Shown here: piece by piece, positions 46,032 through 57,100 of the stretch
Layout: every line of letters begins with the position of its first letter
How positions within the stretch are numbered: the first letter of the stretch is position 1
DNA from: Strongylocentrotus purpuratus
Lineage: Eukaryota > Echinodermata > Echinoidea > Camarodonta > Strongylocentrotidae
DNA length: 64,000 bases
NCBI RefSeq assembly: GCF_000002235.5
Contig: NW_022145606.1
Location: 16,558,254-16,622,253 of the forward strand
Direction of reading: 5' to 3'
Translations under genes and position numbers: made by a program
The notes under the pieces: generated by a model
Database searches by the model: none
What the model was told of the DNA's origin: nothing
The model's input: the letters and a program-made list of their open reading frames with translations, nothing else

Positions 46032-48690
46032 TCAGTGCTGTGTATTATTTGTATACTAGTATACTTGAACACAAATGCTCTTCAGACTCTGAACATAAGA
46101 TACACACAGGTATTAAAATCACACACACATGTATAGGGCATGCAAGATATGCAGTGCTCAAGGTAGATTTCAACATTAAAAAACACAATTGGAAGGTTTT
46201 CATCTAAAGTAGAATACACAATTACTATTGTACTGACATTGCACAATTCATTACTACATAGATTTACTTGTACAATGAAATGTACAATCAATTAGGAATG
46301 TAATAATAATCTACTTCATTCAAAATTTGACAGTGTATATTTGACATGTGTAATGATGAATTTATTTCACATACGACAGTTGAATACATCTACAGGCAGA
46401 TTACCTACATGATCTATGCGGGCACAAGCCTTGTCAAAGGTAGGTCCTTGATTGTTTGACTGTAAGGAGATTGTAACTGACCCGCCCTCTACTGTAGCTG
46501 CTTTATACAGAGTCTACGGTAATGAATGTGCATGATATAGTACAGAGATTGGGTTGGCTCAAGTCTTTCCACATACATGTTCTAGTGTTAAAAAATTAAA
46601 TTTGTGCCAGCACACTTTGCAGGATCGGGGTTACTTCAAATCATTAGGTCATCCCGTCCGGCCGGCTGGTCGATTTACCCGACTTTTTGTGAAACAAAAG
46701 CAGAAGATCATGTTAAGATGCACGTTAAGGATGCGACCTTTAAAACTTGCTGTAAATGTCAGGTAAATTGGACCAGACCAGAGGGTTCTATTTCACAAAC
46801 ATTAACCCCGACATGTCGTGAATTAAGGGGCATGTTCTCACAAAAGATCTGGTAATGCCACCACCCGACCTGACCTGACGTGATGACCCAGTGATTTAAA
46901 GAAAGCCCCGGATCGAGAGCTGCACATGTGTGATGACAATAAAAAAAAACCTCTTTTCAAGCCTCTCCTCACCGAAACCTGTTACTTACAGATCCGCTAC
47001 TTGTGTGACTAATAAATCCATAAGAAAAGAAAAAAGAGATCTGAAATAAATTATTTATAATGCAAATATTTCATTCCCATATGAATTGCGATTGCACAAT
47101 TTTTCCTCGTAAAATGTAATACATATGCTATACGTGGTAACAATATACTTGTATATTTCTGATTTAACACAGTAATATACATGTATGTCTACCACGCCTC
47201 AGATAATTGTTTCAATAGAAAATAACTATAACAAACATTCTATATCATAAACAAATTGCCATATGGACATAATTTTAGCAATACATTTACTTCATATGAA
47301 AAAAGACACTCAATTGGACTATCCATTCACCTCTCCTTCTCCTTGTAGGCCTTGAAACGGTAAGTCTAAAAAGCCCCACCAGTATTCAAATCACTATTTT
47401 ACATAATTTCTGCTTCTTCTTTTCTATTTCTTCTCCTCTTCTGTACAACTGCATGTACAGTACACTAAATTCTGCCTAATTTCTTTGCAGCACACATAGT
47501 TATTTACAAACCTAATACTAAAACCTCTTAGCCCCAATAAAAGCTGGAAATAATATTTACATCAAATTCGATTCAGATTGATTAAACAATACAAAATATT
47601 TGAACATAAAGTAACATACTATACAGTACGTTAAATTCCTACATTGCAAAATTGTCTACAAATTTTGCACGATTGTCTTTAGTGTACTGTTTATGTCTGA
47701 AAACTCAATTTACATGTAATAGGAACATAACTAAATTTGGTGTACAAAAGCCACACTCTGGCACAATCGTTGTTCCAATACAAAAAAATACAAAAAATAA
47801 ATCAAAATTACAGAACAGGGGAGTTGTCCATGAACGTCATAGTATACTGACTTAATTGCCGATTTGAGATACTCATAGATGTAGTGATTTCTTATTTTAA
47901 ACCTTCATAACTTTCTTCTTACTGATCCTATTTATTTCAAACTTTCTCCATTCTATTCTGTTATTTTCTGCTTTTTTTATAAGGAGTTGACTGCCTCTAA
48001 GAATTCCTCATTAAGGCACTTGTAAGTGAATGGCATACATAGTGAAAGTTCATAACTCAAATGTAATTGAATCAAATAACACACGTTTAAGTACTCTGAT
48101 CTAGTCGAAGCACCAGTGAAAGATCATAAGTGCAATGTGCCAACAACAAAAAAGCCATATTAGAGCCAACTATACACAGATTTTGGCCAATTAATTTGCA
48201 TTCAGTCACAAGGTGACAAACAGTATATTTTTTTCTCCTTTGCTTGCCCAACAAAGTAGTATTTGCCAAATTGTGCATTACTCTCCTACTAATGCTTCAG
48301 GTCCAAGCTATTTCATCCTCACAGATAATAAAGTGAAATAACATATTCTAGGTAAATTTATTTCCAGAACTTTCACAAACTTGGTAATGTATGGCACACA
48401 CCGAATCCCTAGGAGTTCCTTTACATGTCTTCAACTTTACATGTGGATTTAAACATGACATGATTTGGTACTAATTGTTAAATAACCATATTTATACAAA
48501 TAAATAAAAAAAGTGTTTTGAAATGTACCTTTTCAAAATGTTTCCATGATTTGAATTGTGTAAACAAAAACAAGATCCCATTAATCATGTATGGTATTGG
48601 TAAAGCAATAAGAAACACATATTTACAGTAGAAAAATACATTTGACTCGCCAAATAATTTAGAAACATTATTGCAAGGTATAAAAAAGTA
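46032..48690. other. Intergenic region, no supported gene
   Basis: No exon of a known family. A strong acceptor-donor pair at 47349-47359 is noted in the findings. Confidence 0.4.
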
Positions 48691-48697
48691 AGTCCAG

Positions 48698-48842
48698 GGG
48701 GCGTTTCGCAAAACTTGTCTTCAGTGACAAATGACAGTTTTTGTTATAAGCTACTGAAATCATTGCTTCTGATTGGTTATCAGCAGATTTGTCACTGATT
48801 TTTGTCATTTGTCAATGAAAAAAGGCTTTGTGAAACACCCTC
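48698..48842. mobile_element. CAG-flanked MITE 1 (GTTTCACAAAG family)
   Basis: 145 bp with ends GGGGCGTTTCGCAAAACTTG and, inverted, GAGGGTGTTTCACAAAGCC. CAG flanks both sides (48695-48697, 48843-48845). The interior repeats TCAGTGACAAATGACA inverted as TGTCATTTGTCA. See finding on CWG target duplications. Confidence 0.75.
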
Positions 48843-49413
48843 CAGTTGAGTCGTTCAAACGTTTTTTGTTCATCAACCATCCGGATGATTGGGAACATTC
48901 ATATTCATTTTAATAGTAGACACATTTGTATAAATTCCTTAGCTTTACACGTGTACATCCATTGATCTTTCAAAACCCTTCTCAAAACCCACCTTTTTAA
49001 TCAGTTATAAGTATACTGGAGGCGCACACAAGTAGTTAATTCCGTTCACCAGAATTGTATTGTATAGGTTTAGATAAATAATATACAAAAGGAATTTTAT
49101 GGAACTACATGTTTATGTATAACCAGACATATGCTGAAGACCGGGATGCTTGAATACGGGCTGTAAGGGAAATGAAGCGTCCGACCCCACAGCGTGGAAA
49201 AAACATTAAAATGGATGCTAAAATATGATGATGCTAAACTATAATGATGAATTTTTTCCTAATTCATTCAATCTTCAGCCAATTTGTTTAAAAATATGAA
49301 ATGCTTTTTAAATAGTGATGCTCTTGCACGTCTTACTCCTTACTATACTAGGAACCAAATCTTAAAACAGCCTCCAAAAATGCATCTTCCACTTCACTTT
49401 GAAAGTTGACCAG

Positions 49414-50277
49414 GGGAGTGTTTCACAAAGACTAAGATTGACTTTAACCCTTACTGTACTGGGCTATTTTGAGCACCCACTGACTGGGGGGGGGGGGGGG
49501 GGGGGGGGGGGCCTGGGAGGCCCCCCCCCTATGATCTCGGCCGTCGATTGTCCGATGAACACGAAAATTTGCATGTTTGTAGATATTTACGTAAGGAACA
49601 AGATGGTATAATTAGTTTTCTCCGAATATGCAAATTTTTCTCGTTAGCCTAATTAATTATGCAAAATGCGCTAATTTTATGCATTTTACCGAAAACGTGT
49701 CAAACTCCACTTTTTGAATGTTGAAACTCATTATTCATATGAAACTTCTTTTCTAACACAAAAAAGTTATTTTAATGTAATTAATAATGATAATTTATGT
49801 AAATTTTGATGCGATTTTCATTTTTTTTTTTTTTTTTTGATGACATGCGCATACTAATTGTTATGTAACGCCTTACAGGTATATCCGATTTCGACGAAAA
49901 TGGTATCAAAATGTGCGTAAGACTTGAGGGAAAAAAGTCATGAAACGACAACTCAAAATTCCAAGCGGTTGCGGCGCAATCTCCGAAAATGTCGAGGGGG
50001 GGGGGGCCTCCCAGGCCCCCCCCCAGTACAGTTAGGGTTAAGATGGACTTAACTATGGCAGGCCGTTCATGCCACTGTTTGCTCTTACTATTATAATCTT
50101 TAGATAATATTTTTCTATCAACAATGAATTATCAAAAAATGTAAATTCTGTAGATTTGTGACCATTATTTGTATGTCCCTTGAGAGACCGATGCCAGTAA
50201 ATGGTGAGAGATGCATGAACGACCTGCCATAGTTAAGTCCCAACTGAAAGTCGATCTTAGTCTTTGTGAACCACCCC
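49414..50277. mobile_element. CAG-flanked MITE 2 with nested TTAA element
   Basis: Ends GGGAGTGTTTCACAAAGACT and, inverted, GGGGTGGTTCACAAAGACTA, with CAG on both sides (49411-49413, 50278-50280). The inner arms share TTAACTATGGCAGG / CCTGCCATAGTTAA. A second transposon (49448-50037) interrupts the left arm. Confidence 0.8.
49448..50037. mobile_element. TTAA MITE nested in CAG MITE 2
   Basis: TTAA at 49444-49447 and 50038-50041; terminal inverted repeats CCCTTACTGTACTGGG and CCCTAACTGTACTGGG. Subterminal poly-G/poly-C hairpins (GGCCTGGGAGGCC) lie at both ends. CCCT-starting ends with TTAA suggest piggyBac. It is homologous, in reverse orientation, to the element at 52955-53720 (shared GATCTCGGCCGT and ACGAAAATTTGCAT / GCGAAAATTTGCAT). 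Confidence 0.8.
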
Positions 50278-50534
50278 CAGGGCTCTCAGCCAATCTGATG
50301 CCAGGATTCTAGACAAAACTTGGGAATGGGAGTAAAAAACCAATGGTTTTTACTTGCAGTCTAAATGCTCTCTTATGATTCTTGGATGGAATTTGCTGCC
50401 CTCAACAGGGAAGGAGATGAACGTATCAGAACATGAAAGAGGCTGAAAACTAACACTTCAGAGTTACATCTGAATCCAACCTGCATAAAAGTTCCAGGAC
50501 CAGAAAGTGGCCTAGTCTAGACCATACTTGGAAG

Positions 50535-50684
50535 TTAGACCTGGATCTGACCTGCATACAAGGCCAGGATCAACATTAGACCGAACCCGGAAAGGAGTCC
50601 AGCATTCTGGATGAGGAAGATCTGGATGCTTCTTTGATCCTCGTGGTGTGGGTCTCCTCCTCCGACATTGTTGATCTCAGGAAG
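50535..50684 (-). CDS. SLC39A14-like: ZIP exon g (terminal exon, TM8)
   Basis: 150 bp, 49 codons and TAA (50535-50537). It begins LPEINNV, completing the DMLPE motif, contains [20 protein letters not shown] and ends YAGQIQV; vertebrate ZIP14 ends with a similar YSGQI motif. Acceptor CGTTCCAG. Confidence 0.92.
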   Translation of the reverse strand, partial: LPEINNVGGGDPHHEDQRSIQIFLIQNAGLLSGFGLMLILALYAGQIQV

Positions 50685-50882
50685 CTGGAACGGAATACAA
50701 ACAGAGAAGAATATATAGACTTTACACATTTTCAAATTTATATTGTAACAAAATACAATAGGATCTTGTTCCTTTTCATGTTGGGAATGATGATGAAGAA
50801 GACAGCAACAATAATGAAGTGCTGATGAGGATAATGATGGTGGTGGATATAATCATATGAGGCTGGTGGTGGTCCCAATGAA

Positions 50883-50928
<46 letters not shown>

Positions 50929-51018
50929 GTAATAATGATGTTGATGATGATGATGATGATGATGATGGTAATGATGATGATGATGATGATGGTAATGATG
51001 ATGATGATGGTAATAATA

Positions 51019-51051
<33 letters not shown>

Positions 51052-51144
51052 GTAGTAATGATGATGATGATGATGATGATGATGGTGATGATGGTAATGA
51101 TGATGATGATGGTGATGTTGATGATGGTGATGATGATGATGGTA

Positions 51145-51182
<38 letters not shown>

Positions 51183-54100
51183 AGTAAGGCTGGTGGTGGT
51201 CCTGATGAAGATGATGGTGATGGTGGTAGAGGTAATTGTGATGATGATGTTAAGGATCGCAGTAAGTGTAAAGATAATGATGGCAGTGGTGGTAGTCATG
51301 AAAATCATTATGATGGTGATGAAGGTGGTGGCACTGGTGATGAATATGAAGATGATAATGATGATAATGACAACATTCCTCCTGCTACGACAAAGATCCA
51401 CTTGCTGGCATGGAAGTTCTCTCCCTGATAGTGGTGATGATAGTAAAGCTGGTAATGATGATAGTGATGATGGTACTGGTGGTAGTGGTACTGGGGGTTG
51501 TTTCACAAAGATCCTAAATCGAACTTATCTCTAAGTTAGACTTAACAATTATGGAAAGCCATTAGCATCATTAAAAATATTTTGTAAAAGTTATTTTAAG
51601 AGGCATCAAATGTTGATTCAATTCATTCATATTCTCGATTATCATAGGTGATTTCATGTTCTTGATGTGGAAATCATGAAAAGTCTAAAATACTTGAATT
51701 TTTGCTTTTGAATATATTTTATTTTAAGGCTACAAATGGCTATCCATAATATTTAAGTCCAACTTAGAGTTAAGTTTGACTTAGAACCTTTGTGAAACAC
51801 CCCCCAGGTGATGATTGTGGTGATGATGCATGCTTGTGCTGGTAATGGTGATGATGATATCACTTGTGTGGAGCCAGAAGGGCAGAGCTGCCAACCTTGG
51901 GCGACCAAAAAAAGGAATCATGATGGCAAAAAAAAGGAATTTCAAGCAATAAAAAGGAATCCATAAAAACGAAACTTACAACCACGCGCGACACACTTCC
52001 AATGCAGAAATGTTCATTTATCATGCTGTTTTTTCCATACAAGCAGGTAGTTTTTTTGTGGTTATTTTGGTATTATCGGCATTTCATTCTTTTTGAGAAA
52101 TATTTTTCTCTTCAAGTAGGTTTTAAAATTAGTTCTGTATTCAATTTGTGATAAAATCACCATTTTAGGGCAGTTGTTTGACGTGCGGTATGTACAAAAA
52201 AATAAATAAAAAATAAAAAATAAAAAAAAAGATTTAAAAAAAAATAAATAAAAAATTATAAAAATTATTTAAAAAACGTATTTTATGAAGAAAAAACGTA
52301 ATACCGTAATTTGAAGGAAAAAACAGAGTAATTCCGGCAAAAACGGAATGGTTGGCAGCTCTGGAAAGGCTATAACGCATCAACTTTGGCACAGAGTTAA
52401 CGCCCTTATGGCTCTAAAGAGACAATATGAAGGTTGAAGAGGTAATGATGAAAGTGTTGATGATGATGATGATGAGAACGATGATATAGGTGGTAACAGA
52501 GGTGAAGATACTCATGATGGATGTAATGAAGATAATGATCAACTTGAAGGTAGTTGTCATAAAGATGATGATGATGATGATGAGAATTAAGTTTATCATA
52601 ATCTATCATTATCAAAAATTATTACCTATACGTGGTAATTTTACCATGCAATTAAAACGACTTGTCTTCGACTTGGTCAATGTGATTTCAGTAAGGGCAA
52701 TATTTCCTGGAGGGTGTTTTACAAAGACTAAGATTGACTTTAAGTTGGATTTAACTATGGCAGGCCGTTCATGACACTGTTTGCTCTCATCATTTTACTG
52801 GCAATGGTCTCTCAAGGGACGTACAGATCATGGTCACACGTCTACAGAATTGAGCTCTTTAGATTTCTTTAAAAATCTGAAGATCATAATTAAGAGACAA
52901 ATGGTGAGAGCAACCAATGGCATGAATGGCCTGTCATATTTAAGTCCAACTTAAAACCCTATTTAGCCCGGGGGGGGGGCTTGAGAAGCCCCCCCTCGAC
53001 ATTTTTCGCGAGAATTTTTTAACGCAAGAAAATCTTGCACTGAAATTTTGTGACTTTTTTCTTTCGAGTCTTGCGCAACTTTTGAAAGAAATTTTTCGAA
53101 AATCGGACCTACCATTACAAAGTCACGTGTCCTTTTGTCTTCGCATGTCAGCCCGAAAATCGCTCATTTTTGTGATTTGTGTACAAAACATATGGAAATC
53201 TCATTTTTCAAATAAAGAGGTAAAACATTGGTTATTTGGTCTTGTTTAGATTTTAGGTGTTTATTTTTGGGTCAAAATAGTTGAATTATAGTTGGAAATG
53301 AAATAAAACAACAAAAACAATAAAATACATAAGTTAAAAAAACAAAGAAATACATAAGAAATTATCAAAACAATAGATAACATAAGGAATAACCCTGGTT
53401 TTTCAAATTTTTGTGTTGTATTATTATTCCAAATGGTCTAACAAATATATGTAGTGAGAAAGAATGCTTAAATATGAATAATGTCTGATTTATGGGCAAA
53501 AATGTGAATTTAATGACCTTATTTGCATAAATTACCATAAATATGCAAATGAGTGAATTTTTCAAAAAAATTGAAATTACCATAGTATTCTATACACTTC
53601 ACTTGACATGTATGCAAATTTTCGCGGCGATCGGGCATTTCACGGCCGAGATCACAGGGGGGGGGCCTGAGAAGCCCCCCCTGGGCTATGCAGTTTCAAA
53701 ATAGCCCGGGCTAAATAGGGTTAAGTTGATCTTAGCCTTTGTGAAACACTCCCCTGGTATCTCCCTCAAGTCAATATTCCAGGGAATAGTTGTTTGGGGA
53801 CTCACCATATCTACCAGGGAGATATAGAGAAACATGCCTCCCGCCAGAGCAAAGATCCACTCGCTGGCATGGAAGTTCTCTCCCAGGATGATCCCAAAGA
53901 TAAGGCCCACATAGCAGGTACAGGCGGACAGGAAATTTGCTAATACGGCTTGCTTGACGGTCATCCCAGAATTTAAAAGGATGGCAAAGTCACCTGTTAA
54001 AGGACCATTGAATGAAATTCATCATTACTCTTTCTTGACAAAATAGAGAATACAACGTTCGTGTGTAATAGTAATTGTTTCAGAACCCCGCCCCCTTCCA

Positions 54101-57100
54101 AAAAAAAAGAAGCATTTCCAGGAGTAAGGACCACTTATACAGGCAGCAGCATTATCATTTATTGATGGCGATGTGTAGTACTAACTTGATCAGCTTTTTT
54201 TCTTCAGTTTTTTTTTGTTGATCACTACAATTTTCTTATGAAATGTCTTGCAAAAAGATTCAAGATTCAAGGTAATTTATTGTCATGTTAAAAATACATA
54301 AATATTTGTTTTCAGACATTTGAAGGTGCATACATGTATATGAATATAGAAATACATACAAAATAATTACATTTTAACATAACAATGAACAATCATCAAA
54401 AATTAGATAACAGTGGCAATGTCTATGATATAGATATTTTTATTTAAATACATATGGGTAATGAGTGATTCTTGAATTCAGGTTCATGAAGTATTCTTGT
54501 TTGCATTTTGAAACTGTTTAACTTGAAATTCTCGATGATTACAGACCAAAACTTGATACCGTGTGTGCTATTTCTTTGCTCTTTGTATGGACATCTGGTC
54601 AATTGTTAGGACTACGAAGCAAAAGGTATTGACCCATTATTGACAAGTGAGACACAATTATTGGTACCAAGTGGGTAAAATAATTTGTATCATGGCACGT
54701 CACAAAGATGTATTAAATCTGATTATATCGTCCAGGGGTAATAGTGAGCACTAAAAAAAAAAAAGGTTTTTTGTTTCCCTCTAAACCACGCCCCCTTTGA
54801 GTAAAAAAAAAAAAAGAAGAGGATTCGCGGGGGAAAAAATGGCATCTAGCAACATTCCCCCCTTTCGAGTAAGAATATTGGGACAAAATTGGGAAATAAC
54901 AGGGCAAAATAGGGAAGAATAGAAAAAATAAGAGGGAAATCGGGAAAATCAGGATAAAATAGGGAAGAAAAAAAAAAATGGTAAAAAAAAAAAGAAAAAA
55001 AAAAAAAAAAAAAAGTGATTTTTTTTTTTTTTTTTTTTTAAATCGGGAAGAAGAAAAAAAATCAGGAAAAAATCGGGAAAAATAAAAAAAAATTGGGAAA
55101 CCGATTTAAATCAGGTTTTTATCAGGTCTGATCATCAAACCTGTCTATAAAGGCCACCCAAGAAAATTGTGAAAAGTGGCCACTGTAGACAGGTTACCTT
55201 TCTAGACAGGTTCTACAACACATAGTTTTCTCTCCAGGAAGACAAAATGCATGACCACTATGGAGAGGTGGCCTTCATAAAGAGGTTACCACAATAAACA
55301 CAGGTTTGACTGTATTACAAAAATGATCTAGTGTCTTGGGGGGCGTTTCAAAAAGATCCCAAGTTGAATTTAACTCTAAGTTGGACTTAAATATTATGGA
55401 GAGCCATTTGTAGCCTTAAAATAAAATATATTCAAAAGGAAAAAATGGGAAGTATTTTAGGCTTTTCATAAATTCCCCATCAAGAACTTGAAATCTCCTT
55501 GATAATAGAAAATATGAGTGATTTGAATCAACATTTTATGCCTTTTAAAATAACTTTTACAATATATTTTCATACAATGTGTAGATGCTAATGTCTTTCC
55601 ATAATTTTTAAGTTCAACTTAGGATCTTTGTGAAACACCCCCCTGGTCTGTATTCAACTAGACATTGCCCTTGCTCACTTACCAAGCTCATGAGGGAATT
55701 CTTCACAGATGACGGCCACGGATGTGCTGATCCCCTGGTAGACAGAGTTTGTGAACGACGCCCCGATCGCCAGACCGTCGATAAAATTATGAAGTCCGTC
55801 CCCGAAGATAATCATGTAGGCTACTGTGGCGATCATGTTGTTACCGTCGTATATCTGCGCATGGGAGTGACCATGGTGGTCACCGTTGCCATGGGCATGG
55901 TCCCCGTTGCCGTGGGCGTGGCCATTGTGTTTGTTGTGGTTACCGTTGCCATTGTGATTTGTGAGGATGGAATCTGGTTTAGGTTCATCGTTCTCTGTGT
56001 TTTTTATACAGATCGCACTAAGGGATGATATCTGAGTGATCAAAGAGATGAAGTGGTATTGTGTTTGAATTTGCATTTATAATAATAATAATAATAATTA
56101 ATTTATATAGCACAGCTTTTTTTAAATAAATTTATATAACACAGCTTGATATTCAGCTGCGCTGGTTAAGAGCTCATTTTTACTAAATTCTACAAAAAAA
56201 GATCTCTCAATTGAACAAATAAGTTTTTTAATTGGATTTGAAAACATTGAGAAATGGAGTGCTTCGTATTTCTATTGGCAAGCTATTCCATAGTTTTGGG
56301 GCAGCAATAGCAAAAGCACGGTCCCCGAGAGTTACTTTAGTTTTGCCATGGGGAATCTGAAACAATAATTTATCTGTGGAACTGCGCAGGCTACGACTGT
56401 GTGACTGGACACAGAAAACTTCATTCACATGGTACATGAATATTTTTCTTATAATTATTACAAATATGGAAAACTCAGTTGAAAGATACATGAAAACAAT
56501 ATAAATAATTGTACAAGTATGTATTCATACATAACTTCAAACTAGATTAAATGTTTAGAAAAGGACAAATGAAAATTCGTATCAAATCCTCTCAATCCCT
56601 GATTGTTGCTATAATAATTTTGAATGGTTGAATGATGAAAAAGCCATTACAGATATGTACCACAATGGAGTTAATACATAGAGTGGTGAAGTTTGACGTC
56701 ATCACAAATCTATTTTAAAAATTTCTCAATTTGTTCTTCATTTTCCAAAAGAGCTTCAAAAATAATGTTCAAATGTCGAAAACAAATTGAATATGTTAAG
56801 TATTGGCTGAGATATGACCATCTGAATAAATATACTCCCCATAGGAACTCAGTGTTATTTGCTCTGGCTCCTAACGATTAGGAGCCAGAGCAAATAACAC
56901 TGAGTTCCCATAGGCAATCTTTTTTTCTCGACATTTGGACATTATTTTTTATGCTATTTCGGAAAATGAAGACAAAATTGAGAAATTCTAAAAATAAATT
57001 TCATGATGTCACGGCTTCGGTACTCTATTAACACAAAGTCCTTTCTAGCTCCTACATGTAACAGCCACACATTATCTCTATAATCTCCTTTTGCTTGGTT

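Noticed and set aside
50853..51534. Met-rich and Ile-rich ORFs of 217-225 codons
   Set aside because: Translations of a (GAT)n array inside a ZIP intron.
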